Source of the DNA: Trileptium ribeirensis | Lineage: Eukaryota > Nematoda > Enoplea > Enoplida > Thoracostomopsidae | DNA: 64,000 bases | Reading direction: 5' to 3' | Assembly (NCBI GenBank): GCA_030248225.1 | Contig: JASANE010028601.1 | Location: forward strand, 1 to 64,000 | Shown: one piece after another, positions 1 through 10,940 of the stretch | Layout: each line of letters starts with the position of its first letter | Position numbering within the stretch: position 1 is the first letter of the stretch | Made by a program: the position numbers and the translations under genes | The notes under the pieces: model-generated | The model's database searches: none | The model's input: the letters and a program-made list of their open reading frames with translations, nothing else | What the model was told of the DNA's origin: nothing

Positions 1-319
1 AAATCGCTATTCCTAACCCTGCTTTCATCCTAATAAAATTATAACCTTGGATTTCATTTAACTGTTGGTTGAATATCAAAAGCATTGAAAGCTACTTTGA
101 AGAGTAAAATAGCTTCATTAAAATATTACTAGAAATAGAAACTATGTTTTCAAACACTGCTTATTATTGAAACGGTTGAAAGCTGCTTATCAGAATTAAA
201 ATCAACGAACAAGCAACAATTACCGTGGGAAAATAAATTCGTTATGTTTATTTTAGACAGATTCGATTATTCTATGTATTGGTCGCTTTCTTTTGCCCTC
301 TGGAATATGTTTTCTGTTT

Positions 320-709
320 TCAAGCCAAGTTGTCTGCGCATCGTTTTATCAATTGCGGTAAGCTGAAAACATAACATTTTCGACTGACAAACAAATGTCT
401 GTAAGTATTTATCATATATATCATTTTCATGACATCCTCTAATACATTCTGGTTCGCATCCTTGTCCGAAAGTCTAGAATTTTGGTAACGAAATAAAACA
501 CGAGCATCGTAGTATTTTTGTCCAGACATTACGCTGGCACCAGCTTGGAAATCCATTAGCTAGCTGTTTAGCAGACGTTTTAAGACATCGGCCGTACCGC
601 CGAGTACTGTTTTGTCCAAAGGAGAATAGCCATCGACGGGCAACGGAATTGCCGTTAGTAATTTTCGGTCGTTAAAGGTTTGCGAGATGCTTACTCCGGC
701 TGTCTTGGC
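320..709 (-). pseudogene. possible ankyrin-like coding relic
   Basis: On the - strand, an AG acceptor-like site near 710 is followed by an open frame containing VDGYSPLDKTVLGGTADVL, which resembles one ankyrin repeat (the usual form is DGxTPLHxAxxxGHxxVVxxLL). A TAG in the same frame near 575 interrupts it. The frame then stays open on the other side through an ATG at 556 to about 320, with a GT donor-like site after the residues MINTY. I do not recognise the whole protein. It could be an exon pair of an unannotated gene, a decayed exon, or chance. The single in-frame stop argues for a relic. Confidence 0.25.
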
Positions 710-860
710 CTACCAGATAGCCACCGAAACCAATTTGGTGTAAACAACGTGCATTAAACCGGACCACCAACGCTTTTTGATGTATCAATTTTGCATTTCT
801 TTTTTTATTTCTGGAGTATAATGTACTTTTAGAAAGCAGAATTAATTTGCAAACCCGCAT

Positions 861-2475
861 TATCTTAAAATTTTTTACGCATAATCGTATACCGCTTACA
901 AATTACCGCTTACAAAGTAATTTTGTATGTGCACCGTAGACCGGTTCGGCTGGGGAACGGATTCTACCACTCATGTCTGTCACATATATGTTTCGCTAGT
1001 AGGCATTAGTGATTAGTGATAGATTTCAAAGCCAAGGTTTGTCCAACACCACATCTAGTACAGTTTGACAATAGGCTATGCAGTGGTAGGATTCGAAACT
1101 TTAGTCGTTGTATAGTATTCTAAGTAGAACATTTGCAAATGAAGCGTATTTTCGAAGAAATCCTGAAGTAGCTGATACGAATATAATTTTTTTATTTTGA
1201 AAACGGCAAATATTAAATTTTTATCTCAAAAAAAAGACTTTCTTGGCTATGGACAGCCTTTCGCCATGGGTTGTCCCGAGACCTTAAGGGCTGACTTACG
1301 GCCGACCGTTTGCTCTAATGCCAGCCATTGCCGAACAGTATTTGGTGAGGCAATTGGTGCAAACCATGGATCTCAGCAACACAAACTAATTTTAAAGTTG
1401 TTTAACAGCAATGTGTTGGTATCGATAATAAAAAATATAATTTACCATCCTTATGTGATTAGCATCTTAATTTAAAACCAAACCATGTTCCATATTATAT
1501 GTATTCAGATAGCAATTATTTCTAAAAGTATACATGTTCAAGGTCAAGTGTATGTTTTAAACTGTTGTGCTTATCTTAATAAAAGTAAGCTCTTGACATT
1601 TAAAATCAATAGACACAATTGCAAACGGCTGGTTAAATGTTTCGGTTTTGATTATTATAGTTTGTAGTAATCACGACGGACAGTTTTCGTAGCTCCGTTG
1701 TTTTAGCGAATGCTGCGTGAAAGGACAGAAGAGGCTTTCGAAAGAACGAACGAACCGAGGAAACCCCGATCTTAAGCATCGTTGTTTGTGTCCTCAAACG
1801 TTGCTGATGAGTTGAAGACCGGATAAAAGGATTTTCATTTATATTTTTCTCCGTTCAGAGAGCATCAACTAGAATAGCCGTCTTCTTAATGCCTACGTTG
1901 TTGCGGTTCCAGTCTGTGTTTTATTTTTAAATGGATTTTCATAATAATTATGTCTGAGAAGATGTATTTGAAAACGGAATGTCCAATCGTTTCTTTGATG
2001 TTTTGAGCGATGGCAATTTTGATATTTTTAGTGTGTCATCAAAAATGTAATAGCAGAAAATGTATTCTTAGCACACAACAGCGTACTTGTTGTTTTTATG
2101 CATTCCTAATATACGCGTTTAGAGCTATTTGATAAATAAACTTTGCAATTGAGCATTTATACTATTTTTCATACGATTTTCCTCTTTTGCAACAAGTTAC
2201 TAACAATTACTCTTTCATTTCGGTACTATATAAGGGCAGTTATCACTTATATAGTAGCATGATTATTATTTTATTTTATTACTTATTTTATTATCTCTAC
2301 GCCTATTTTATCTAATCGAATAGGTGTCAAAGACATGAGATTAGATAAAATAATGTTAAAAACAAAGTGCTGTTGTAGAATTTTAAATAGGTTTTGCTTA
2401 ACACGGGCTTTAGTGATAATAAACGTTGTTACATTATTGAAATGAATGTGAATATGAGTGGTTAAGCATTCATAG
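861..2475. other. gene-free AT-rich stretch
   Basis: Both strands show only short open frames without recognisable domains, and no RNA gene structure is visible. Nothing here can be supported as a feature. Confidence 0.5.
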
Positions 2476-3496
2476 TAGAGGAAATGAGCTGACCCAGTAG
2501 CAGAAATCAGCTGAACCAGCAGAAGGAATCAGCTGACCCAGTAGAAGAAATCAGCTGATCCAGCAGAAGAAATCAGCTAACCCAGTAGATGAAATCGGCT
2601 GACTCAGTAGAATAAATCAGCTGATCCAGTTGAAGAAATCAGCCTACGTAGTAGAAGAAATTAGCTCACCCAGTAAAACAAATAAGTTGATCTAGAAGAA
2701 GGAATCAGCTGGCCCAGTAGATGAAATGGGCTGACTCAGTAGAAGAAATAAGCTGATACAGTTGAAGAAATCAGCCGACCTAGTAGAAGAAATCAGCTCA
2801 CCCAGTAAAAGAAATAAGCTGACCCAGTAGAAGAAATCAATTGACCAAGTGGATGAAATCGGCTGACTCAGTAGAAGAAATCAGTTGATCCAGTTAAAGA
2901 AATCAGCCGACCTAGTAGAACAAATCATCTCACCCAGTAAAAGAAATAAGCTGACCCAGTAGAAGAAATCAGCTGACCCAGCAGATTATTGGCTGACTCA
3001 GTAGAAGAAATCAGCTCATCGAGTTGAAGAAATCAGCCGACCTAGTAGAAGAAAGCAGCTCATCCAGAAGAAGAAACTAGGTGACCTAGTAGAAGAAATT
3101 AGCTGAACCAGTAGAAGAAATCAGCTGACCCAGTACAAGAAAGCAGCTGACCCAGTAGCGCAAAACAGCTGACCCAGTAGAAGAAAGCAGCTGATCCAGT
3201 CGAAGAAATCAGCTGACCTAGTAGAACAAATCAGTTCACCCAGTAAAAGAAATCAGCTCACCCAGCAAAACAAATCAGCCCACCCAGTAGAAGAAATGAG
3301 CTGACCCAGCAAAAGAAATCAGCTAACCCAGAAGAAGAAATTAGCTGACCTAGTGGAAGAAGTTAGCTGACCCAGTAGAAAAATTCACTGACCCAGTACA
3401 AGAAAGCAGCTGACCCAGTAGCGGAAATCAGCTGACCCAGCAGAAGAAATTAGCTGACCCGGCAGATGAAATTGGCTGACCCAATAGAAGAAATCT
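2476..3496. repeat. 22-bp minisatellite array
   Basis: About one kilobase of direct tandem repeats with the unit CAGCTGACCCAGTAGAAGAAAT. Most positions match, with recurrent variants such as ctgaTcca, cagcCgacc and gatgaaatCGG. The unit length is mostly 22 bases with small indels, giving roughly 45 copies. The core contains the palindrome CAGCTG (an E-box and PvuII site). There are no unique spacers. The frame is not conserved, so coding is unlikely. Confidence 0.93.
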
Positions 3497-4959
3497 CCAG
3501 ATACTGTTTTGAAGTGTGGCTGACTACCTACGAAACAAGCAATAATATCTGTATGCAACGAATGAAATCATCTCTTTTATAATGTGTGCAAAAATGACAC
3601 TTCTAAGCATGCATACGTATTATTCCATGTTCCTGTACTACAGTAGATTTACCGTGCAAATATTTCATTGTCTTTGCGAAAATCATAAGTCTCTAGTACG
3701 TTTGTACATGGTAATTATTTACACTTCGGGAGACATAAGTGATTTTCGCTAAAGAGAAATCATGAATGTTTTGATGTGAAATTAAGAACTGAATTTTCTT
3801 TATGCAAATGCTCAGTTATTGGCGATATTGAATCGTGGTGGCTAACTTTCTCAATAATTTCTGGCCACGATTTTAATGGGTAATTTTGGTTTTGTTGCAC
3901 AAAGCAGATGTCACATGCGCATTATATAATTGGCAGTAAATTTATAGTCAAACGGTACTTAATGAAAAATAAAATTTGAAACCCATATAAATTTTTAGAC
4001 TGATTTATTTCATTAAAAATATTATTAATAAACAAAAATAAAATAAAAAACCAACTATTTGAAAATTTGGTTGAAATGTATTTGTGAGTTTTTGCCTAAT
4101 TTGGAGCTCTTTTACGCTTGACGAAGACTTATATTTTTGCATAGGTCTTTTCGTGTTATCTGTATGCGCAGAGTTCCCCTAGGGTCCTATGTTTAGCCAG
4201 TCTGTTTCATAATGCAGTCATCACTATGAAATATGTGGACCAGAAGTTACAACTGATTTATGATAGTTGTCAAAAATTTCAATAGGCCTAACCTATTCAG
4301 TTTCTCAGAAATGAGTAACCTGTCTTGTGGTAAAGGTGTGTTTTTTGCGTTACAATATATACTAGGTGCTTAGGTTGGCTTATTCCCACATACCGTGAAA
4401 ACTGAACTTTAAAGATAATTGAAAAAGAAACAAACAAAACAATAAGCAATACTAGAATCATAATATTAATGTCTGGCTACTTAGTAGTTATGCCAACGTA
4501 ATAACCGCGACAACATGTGATTCAGAAACGAATATAAATCCGTTTGGATCGTCGGTGTCGCAACATTCAGCTTAGACATAGCCAACAGTAGTAAAAGGCA
4601 CAACTAGGGGACTACCTCTTTGTGGCAAAATAATATGAGTTATTCTTCTTTTATATAAAGCTGTAGTTTGGTACAATAATTACCAATTAACTGCGAATTC
4701 TACTGCAGTTCATAGCACATACCTATCGCTCTATGAGACCTTTCTTTTGGGTGGATCTACTTCCGTATGTTATAAAACGAAGAAATTTTAGCTCAGTCAA
4801 GACTACAAAAGTTACCATAAACCTATAAACTGCATGTAGAGAAACATTTACTCTTTAGGTGCTACAAGGAAATTTGTGAAATATATGTGTACACATGTGC
4901 TATTATACGAATCTTGGTTCTGGTTTGTTTGCAAAGGTTTAGATATATTTCTCTCTTCA
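3497..4959. other. gene-free AT-rich stretch
   Basis: There are no open frames of interest, no RNA genes and no clear repeats between the minisatellite and the tandem repeats that begin near 4960. Confidence 0.5.
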
Positions 4960-5740
4960 CGTTGTTCTACAATAGTTGTACTGCATCGTTTTCCTGATTC
5001 CTTCTTGGATAAATGGGATAAATGGTTCCTGATACTTCAGATTGTAGGTCGACAAATAGATTTGACTTCTGGTTCATGACACCCGATATAGTAATCTCGT
5101 CGGTTTGAGTGTAAGGCAAGATATAAGATTGTAACCTGACTCTTACCTGAAATAATTTCCTTTGGTACAAAAGCTGCGTATTGAAGAAATTTAAAAAGTA
5201 AATTCCAAAATCGTAGCGTTTTACGGGTTACGTGATAGTTTTACCATGGAGTGTCCTGCCATGAACTAAACGTTTCATCTGTCGGATATGAAAACTAAAA
5301 CCTTTATACAAGGGCAGCTTTGATGGCCTAAGCGACATAAACGTCCATTTTAGACCCCCTTCCTCCCACTCGCCTCGGATCTGCCCCAGATTTGACTCAT
5401 GATACCCATTTAGTAATCGCTTCTGTTTGAGGGTAAGGCAAAATATAACAATGTACACTCACTCTTACCGGACATAATTTTCTTAGGTACGCGAGTTGCA
5501 TACTGAAAAAAATTCAAAAAGTAGATTCCAAAATGGTAGCTCTGCGGGTTACGTGATAGTTTTACCATAGGCTGTTCTTCCATAAACTAATCGCCGTAGT
5601 GTTTTCTTTCATCCATCGGATATGAAAACTAAAGCCTACTCACGCTTGACTGAAATAATTTCTTTAGGCGAGCAAGTTGCGTACTGAAGAAATCCCAAAA
5701 AGTGGATTCCAAAATGGCAGCTTTACGGGTTACGTGATAG
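4960..5740. repeat. diverged ~200-320-bp tandem repeat
   Basis: At least three degenerate direct copies share landmarks: aaattccaaaatcgtagc / gtagattccaaaatggtag / gtggattccaaaatggcag, then gggttacgtgatag, then (in the first two) ttttaccatgg or ttttaccatagg, then tcggatatgaaaactaaa. The landmark gggttacgtgatag falls at about 5225, 5548 and 5727. The third copy is cut after gatag by the LTR element and resumes at 12554, so the retrotransposon sits inside this array. Confidence 0.8.
5737..5740. repeat. ATAG target-site duplication, one side
   Basis: The four bases before the LTR at 5741 are ATAG and the four after the other LTR (12554-12557) are also ATAG. Joining the flanks gives gtgATAGttttaccat, which matches the two uninterrupted tandem-repeat copies near 5235 and 5558. 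This confirms a four-base duplication, which is typical of Ty3/gypsy integrases. Confidence 0.88.
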
Positions 5741-6071
5741 TGTTAAGTTCATTGGTAATATGGAATCCAATTTTAAGCAGTAATAATACTGCAGGAGTGT
5801 TCATAGCTGAATACCAAAGGGTTCCAGCAAACAGCAATATAAAAGTTCAATAGCGTCAAAGCCGCAGTAAATGCATTTACTAAATCTATTCTTTATTTAA
5901 CATAACATAGAGTTTAGCCGGAACGAAACGTACATATAAACAACAAAATGAGAAAGAATGTAACAATAATCCACCACCAGTCACTTTCTGTTACAATAAC
6001 AGATAACAATGAACATAACTGGTCTTCATAGCTAGCGCGACCATCTAAGATTCAAATTAGACGTTCCTACA
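5741..6071 (-). repeat. 3' LTR
   Basis: 331 bp, bounded on the + strand by TGTTAAG and CCTACA, so it has TG...CA ends on both strands. It matches 12193-12553 with about six substitutions plus one indel of about 30 bp near 6045. A polyadenylation signal AATAAA lies on the - strand at 5892-5897. The bases just inside the element, 6072-6081, read AGGGGTAG toward the LTR on the - strand and could be the purine tract that primes plus-strand synthesis. Confidence 0.93.
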
Positions 6072-6570
6072 CTACCCCTGGGGTCTGGAGCGGAGCGTGA
6101 AGGTGAAATTTCACATGTGCTCAATGAAAGTTCCGTCTTCTGCTTGTCATGAAACTTTTCTGACCCAATTAATGAAGAAAAACGTACACATTTGTTTGAG
6201 CTCCCAGAGCACGATCTCGAAATTTTTTCAAAACACGTACCATCAGATTCTATGAATTTATCAGCTTGGCGTAACGCTGTTCTTAATGCTTTTAAATTCG
6301 TTTTACTGCAAAATGTGAATGGTGAAAGACCAGAAACAGGAACAAATGCATATTTTTTGTATAAAAAAACTGAACAGCTTCAGTTTCTTGTTTCCGTTTA
6401 ACCCTTTCAAGGGGGGTACCCGCAATATCAATTACACGTGCAGGCCAAGGGGGTAGGCTCGTGAATTTTGCCAAAACAATTTGTCCCTTTGCAAGATTTT
6501 TGGGATCGAATTTTTTATAATTTTCTACTCTATTTTTCAAACAAGATTTGACGTGTAATTTTTTTCCCAT
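6072..6570 (-). pseudogene. PWWP domain at the C-terminus of the retrotransposon pol
   Basis: On the - strand the frame beginning at 6570 reads LAKGQIVLAKF then LPPWPARVID, a clear PWWP signature (PPWPA at 6439-6453). PWWP domains are chromatin readers that bind methylated histone H3K36 and DNA. The domain lies directly after the integrase C-terminal segment. The two frames overlap in an A run at about 6560, so it was probably fused to integrase before a one-base break. A second one-base break near 6350, also in an A run, moves the rest of the domain into another frame, which stays open into the LTR. A Cys/Ser-rich tail follows the domain. Chromodomains occupy this position in chromoviruses; a PWWP here is unusual. 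Confidence 0.8.
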
Positions 6571-6912
6571 GAATGCGGTGAATCCCCTCTTTCAACAATT
6601 TCTGTTTCATTGAGGATTGCAGGCTTCACCCGGTCGATCGACACACGCCCCATAGTTCCGTGCTGTTCGATAGTTACAGTCTTGCCATCTCGATCAAACA
6701 CCTCATACGGACCTGTGTAACGCGGTGCGAGCGAAGTATCAGGATTAGCATCCCTAAGCCAAATATACCGCGCTACAGCAAGGTCCTTCGGCACATATAC
6801 CGGCAAGTTGTGTATGCGAATAGGAGCTGAAAAATCACGTACACCAGCGAAAAAACTGTTCAAAAAATCACGCGTGCATGTTAAATATTGCGGAATATCC
6901 GCGGAAAAAACG
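6537..6912 (-). pseudogene. integrase C-terminal segment (pol fragment)
   Basis: The - strand frame contains LAPRYTGPYEVFDRDGKTVTI followed by VSIDRVKPA, the SH3-like C-terminal region of gypsy integrases (consensus LxPxxxGPYxVxxR...VSIDRLKPA). It continues the integrase core encoded at 6913-8251, separated by a one-base frame break in the T run at about 6905. Its end overlaps the PWWP frame in an A run. Confidence 0.9.
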
Positions 6913-8251
6913 CCGATGGCAAATCTAGCGATTTGCCATATAAAATATGAGCGGGGCTGACTCCTTCTTTGCTGATTGCGCAGCGTATGCCCAACAGAAC
7001 CAGGGGAAGATGCGTCGTCCAATTTGAGGATTGACAGCGCGTACGTAAGGCAGATTTGAGTGATCTGTGAAACCGTTCCACCATGCCATTGCATGATGGA
7101 TGATAGGCCGTTGTACGTTTGCGCGTTATACCTAACTGTCGCATAAGTTCGAACCACAGGGCGGATTCAAACTGTGCGCCGCGGTCTGATATTAAAACAC
7201 GAAGAACGCCAAAACGGCTTACCCAAGCATTAATAAACGCTGTAACTACTGTCACTGTCGACATATCTGAAATAGGAACCGCCTCTGGCCACCTAGTAAA
7301 CCTATCAATAATAGTCAATAAATACGAATACCCGTTAGAACGTGGTAACGGCCCTACTATGTCAATATGTACTGTATCTAAACGTGAGGAGGTAGGAATA
7401 CTGCCGATTGGGCCTCGAGTGTGCCTTCCGATCTTTGACATTTGACATTTACGACAGATCTTTGACCACAACCTGATATCCTTATTCATTGACGGCCAAA
7501 TGAAACGTTCGGCAATTAACCGCTGGGTTGAACGCGGGCCCGGATGTGCGACATTGTGGTGTTCCTGAAATACTTGTTTACGCAAAATTTCAGGCAGATA
7601 ACGCCTTGCGACAGTTGTCGCATCACAAACAAGCACCTTACCATTTACATTTACCCTGTGCAGTGGTAATGTCGTGTGTTTAAAAAAACGTTGAAGAATC
7701 GTGTCACGCCGCTGCGCGTCAGCAATATCTTCATCACACATTGAAGCGACTGCCATACAGGTCGAATGAGATAATGCGTCAGCGACCACGTTTTCAATTC
7801 CTGAAACATGTTGAATTACACAATTATATTCCGAAATATATGACAACCATCTAGACTGCTGAGGGGTAGCATTTTTCATGCCTAATGCACTTATAAGTGG
7901 CTTATGATCTGTTCGAATTGTAAATTCGTTACCAAGTAGCCAGTTAAAATGTCTAAGAGCTGAATATATCGCCAATAACTCTCTATCAAATGTAGACTTC
8001 TTGCGCTCGCTCTCAGTAAGCTTACGTGAAAAAAAAGATAATGGTCGACGGTGACCATTGATAACTTGGTTCAAAACTGCCCCTAGAGCAATATTTGAAG
8101 CGTCGGTGGTAACCTCAAGCATAGCGTCTTTGACTGGGAAATTCAGAGTTATACTATTTCGCAATGCTTCCTTCAGCCTATCAAACGCCTGATCTGCTCG
8201 TTCATTCCATACCAAAACTTGCTTTTCTGTTTTTTGCACCTTTCGTGTCAA
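6881..8251 (-). pseudogene. RNase H and integrase core of pol
   Basis: A long - strand frame (about 456 codons) holding two enzymes. RNase H comes first: TTDAS, then STFDRELLAIY, then IRTDHKPL, the catalytic D-E-D order. Integrase follows with its zinc finger (HHNVAHPG ... CRKCQ, an HHCC arrangement), then the DDE core: VHIDIVGPLP (first D), LISDRGAQFES (second D), NGMVERFHRSL (E). The core motifs are intact. The frame starts after an 11-bp duplication break near 8310 and ends at a stop created by the one-base break near 6905. Confidence 0.95.
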
Positions 8252-8268
8252 ATCAGTAAGCGGGGCGG

Positions 8269-8480
8269 CTATTTCGGAAAATTTTGGAATGAATTTATGG
8301 TAAAAAGCTGGTAAAAAGCAGCCATTCCAATAAATCTACGTAAACCTTTCATAGTACAAGGCTTCACAAACTCCTGAATAGCGTCAACTTTATGAGACAG
8401 AGGACGAAAACCACTTTGTGTTATCTCAACACCAATGAAAGTTGTTTTTGACACCATAAATTCACATTTTTCTTTTTAAG
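8269..8480 (-). pseudogene. RT thumb/connection fragment of pol
   Basis: A short - strand frame reading VSKTTFIGVEITQSG and KGLRRFIGMAAFY, the region between the RT palm and RNase H in gypsy pol (consensus FLGHxISxxGIxP ... LRxFLGLxxYY). It is separated from the RT frame by a one-base break in an A run near 8480. On the other side, near 8310, an 11-bp tandem duplication (gctttttacca twice on the - strand) breaks it from the RNase H frame. Confidence 0.9.
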
Positions 8481-9377
8481 ACGCAATCCATTTGCACTTA
8501 GTCTAGCAAAAAGTTGACGCAAATGCCCAAGATGTTGTTCGATATTATTGCTAGCTACCAACACGTCATCTAAATACGCTAATGCAAAAGGGCAATCCCT
8601 TAAAACTGTATCCATAAGGCGTTGAAAGGTTTGCGCAGCACTCCGCAAACCAAACGGCATCCTTCTGTAAATAAAAAGACTGAAAGGAGTAGTTATCGCT
8701 GTCTTGATCTGGTCCTCATCAGCAACAGGAATCTGGTGATATGCTGACACCAAATCAACCTTTGAGAAAACCTTACTTTCACCAACGCGATTGATAAGAT
8801 CCTCTATGTTTGGCATGGGATAACGATCGGGCACAGGAATTTTGTTTAACAGGCGATAATCGCAGCAAGGGCGCCACGGATTCACCGTGTCAGCCTTAGC
8901 CGCCATATGAAGTGGAGACGCCCAGGATGATTCTCCTCTAAATACAAAACCCCGTTTCTCGAGATCATCAAAAGCCCGTTTTGCAATATCATACTTTTGG
9001 CCAAACAATCTGCGCGGACGAGCACAAACAGGCTGACCTGTGGTTACAATACGGTGCGTAGTGGTATGCTTGATTTCATCTGACCACATCGGTTTATCAA
9101 ATACTGAAGAATACTCATTTAATATTGAATTTAACTCAAAATCAGGCGTATGTACTACCATAGAAACCCCTTTACTTTCATTACTAACCTGCTTGTTGTC
9201 GAGTTGTGTAGGATTCTTTGAAGCACGCCCATCAAACAAACTTGACCGAACTAACCGCCCATTACGACAATCGACGCATAAACTGTACTTACTCAAAAAA
9301 TCAAAACCAAGTATGGGCTGTGATACGCAGCAAGAACGAATTCCCATGAAAACTGGCCGCTTAGGTGGGGAATGCAA
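8421..9377 (-). pseudogene. protease tail and reverse transcriptase of pol
   Basis: A 318-codon - strand frame. The start, SQPILGFDFLSKY, is the C-terminal end of the aspartic protease (consensus ILGxDFL). The RT palm follows: WRPCCDYRLLN, FSKVDLVSAYHQIPV (first catalytic Asp), PFGLRSAAQTFQRLM, and AYLDDVLVAS with the YxDD catalytic pair at 8565-8576. Motifs are in the normal order and spacing. The frame is joined to the protease start by a one-base break near 9320 and ends at a break in an A run near 8480. Confidence 0.95.
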
Positions 9378-9622
9378 AAAGTTAAGGTTTTGGTACCAAA
9401 CGTCGACACTGGTGTACCGTTCGCGGCAAAAAATTTACCACCTGAGCCATTTGGTAATTCATTGTCCCCAAAACGTTTTGGAAGGAAGCTCCTTACACTT
9501 CCAGTGTCTGCCAAAATGTTCCCAATTTCCGGAACTGCGACAGTTATTATGTGCACTCCGGTCCCTGTCGCTCGGGGACCGGAGAGCGACCGTTTCCCTG
9601 GCTCTTTACGATCCAGTCGCAT
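9293..9622 (-). pseudogene. aspartic protease N-terminal part of pol
   Basis: The - strand frame contains ILADTGSVRSFLP, the retropepsin active site (DTG at 9500-9508). It overlaps the gag frame by about 76 nt in the -1 frame. That could be a programmed gag-pol shift or another one-base loss. The last part of the protease lies in a different frame from about 9320 on. Confidence 0.9.
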
Positions 9623-10383
9623 GGTTTCCTACACCTTTTGGCACGTGGACCAAATCTTTCATGATAAAAACAAAGCTGTCTATTGCTGTTCCAACGCGGT
9701 TGAGAAACATGCCTTGACCTACTGAAACTCCTAAAATTGCTCGAATGACCGCGATTACCCCAAAAACCCCCTCTCGAGCGCGCACGCGACCGATCTGACT
9801 GTACCAATGAACTAACCTGAGCTGTGAGCTGTTCAATCGCTCTATCAAGATGATCATTCTTTGATGCCTGACTAACCACCGCCGAAGTCGATTCATGCGG
9901 AATTTGCTCAATAATCTTATCCGCCAGATCCGCCAATTTATCTATCGGACTATCCTCCATCACTGTGAGCGCAATGCGCACCCGTTCCGGAAGTATCTCC
10001 AAAAAACGAAGTTTGACAAGTTCAGGATTCTCTGGTGCCTAACGCTGAAGATGGCGTAAAGCCACGGAAGGCTTTCTATCTGCAAGGGTTTGCTTGCTCA
10101 ATAACTCACGCAACTGCATCTGTTGGCTTTGTCCCGAAAATTTAAGAACACTGTTTTTGATGGAGTCATATCCATCCGTTGCGTTGGCACCACTATCAAT
10201 CAAAATGTTTGTCGGCAAAGCATTTAACAACGCATTTCGTCTATGTGTGTCTGAAAGTCCATCTAAAAGCGGTTCAATCTGAGTGAACCAAACATTAGCA
10301 TCTCGACCATAAAATTCTGGTAGTCGAGGTAATCGTCTACCTTCGACAATAGGTTGACTTGCCGTAGAGGTGAATGGCTCATT
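9547..10383 (-). pseudogene. gag capsid and CHCC nucleocapsid region
   Basis: The - strand frame begins just past a TAA at 10384-10386 and is interrupted by a TAG at 10039-10041. The first part has RLPRLPEFYGRDANVWFTQIE, typical of the start of the capsid in this group (consensus P..WxxxPxxWFxQxE). After the TAG the frame continues through ILPERVRIAL and an Arg/Ser/Gly-rich stretch to the box LCFYHERFGPRAKRCRKPC at 9619-9675. This fits C-x2-H-x9-C-x3-C exactly, the CHCC nucleocapsid finger known from CsRn1-clade gags, rather than the retroviral CCHC. Confidence 0.92.
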
Positions 10384-10938
10384 TTAAGAGCATTGGATAG
10401 CCAACCTGATCGCGCCCGGGGGAAAATTTGCTAACTCATCAGCTATCAACCGCTTTGTTGCAGGAATTTGAAAATCCAGGTCATCTTCACATAAACATTG
10501 CAGTGCCTTTGCAAGGCGGTCCCGACTGTACTCAGAATACAGTTTCGTCGTATCGACCTTTACATGACGCCCAGCTCCACCCTGATTGCTCACTGTTGAA
10601 AGTAACTCACCAGTTCCTGGGCCCGGATTGGGCTCAACACCAGCGATCAAAAGCAAAATGCGGAGCTGACTAGCATGTCGCGCACCGATTTTGACATTGC
10701 TGGTAGCACAACAAAGCGCAGAAACTACTCTCTTCGGCGTCACACTAACCTCTTCCACTGCCACTGTTCTATCAACATACAAGAAAAACAAAACAGATGC
10801 AACAAATATCACTACATATGCACAAATTGTAAAACGCACCCTTGCATTTAAACATACGCGCGAAACCGGCAAAGCCGGTGATAAGTTAGCCTTGGATAAC
10901 TTAGTGGATTTCAGAATAGATTGATTTGGCTTACGCAC
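10384..10938 (-). CDS. retrotransposon ORF2: TM segment, 2A-like motif, gag N-terminus
   Basis: A - strand frame of about 184 codons with no in-frame ATG; the first plausible codon is a GTG at 10938. It shows a transmembrane segment at codons ~36-55 (TICAYVVIFVASVLFFLYV), then a 2A-like peptide ILLLIAGVEPNPGP at 10618-10659, then a polar region leading to gag. The invariant NPGP is present; the Asp of the classical DxExNPGP core is Gly. The frame stays open about 70 nt upstream into ORF1, in the -1 frame. ORF1 and ORF2 were therefore probably one polyprotein, broken by a one-base loss in an A run near 11010. ORF2 and gag share a frame, separated only by the TAA at 10384. Confidence 0.8.
   Translation of the reverse strand: MRKPNQSILKSTKLSKANLSPALPVSRVCLNARVRFTICAYVVIFVASVLFFLYVDRTVAVEEVSVTPKRVVSALCCATSNVKIGARHASQLRILLLIAGVEPNPGPGTGELLSTVSNQGGAGRHVKVDTTKLYSEYSRDRLAKALQCLCEDDLDFQIPATKRLIADELANFPPGAIRLAIQCS
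10618..10659 (-). other. 2A-like ribosome-skipping motif upstream of gag
   Basis: ILLLIAGVEPNPGP on the - strand. 2A peptides make the ribosome skip the Gly-Pro bond, releasing the upstream product and continuing translation from Pro. The leucine-rich lead and the VExNPGP core fit. Gly in place of Asp is a deviation that may change efficiency. Confidence 0.8.
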
Positions 10939-10940
10939 TA

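Noticed and set aside
2476..3496. CRISPR-like array
   Set aside because: Units are contiguous without unique spacers, and the DNA is eukaryotic (spliced genes); it is a minisatellite.
6192..6401. + strand open frame with ELPEHDLEIF
   Set aside because: Antisense to the PWWP region; no domain.
7119..7445. + strand open frame
   Set aside because: Antisense of the integrase core; no domain on this strand.
9040..9725. + strand open frames
   Set aside because: Antisense of the protease/RT region of the retrotransposon.
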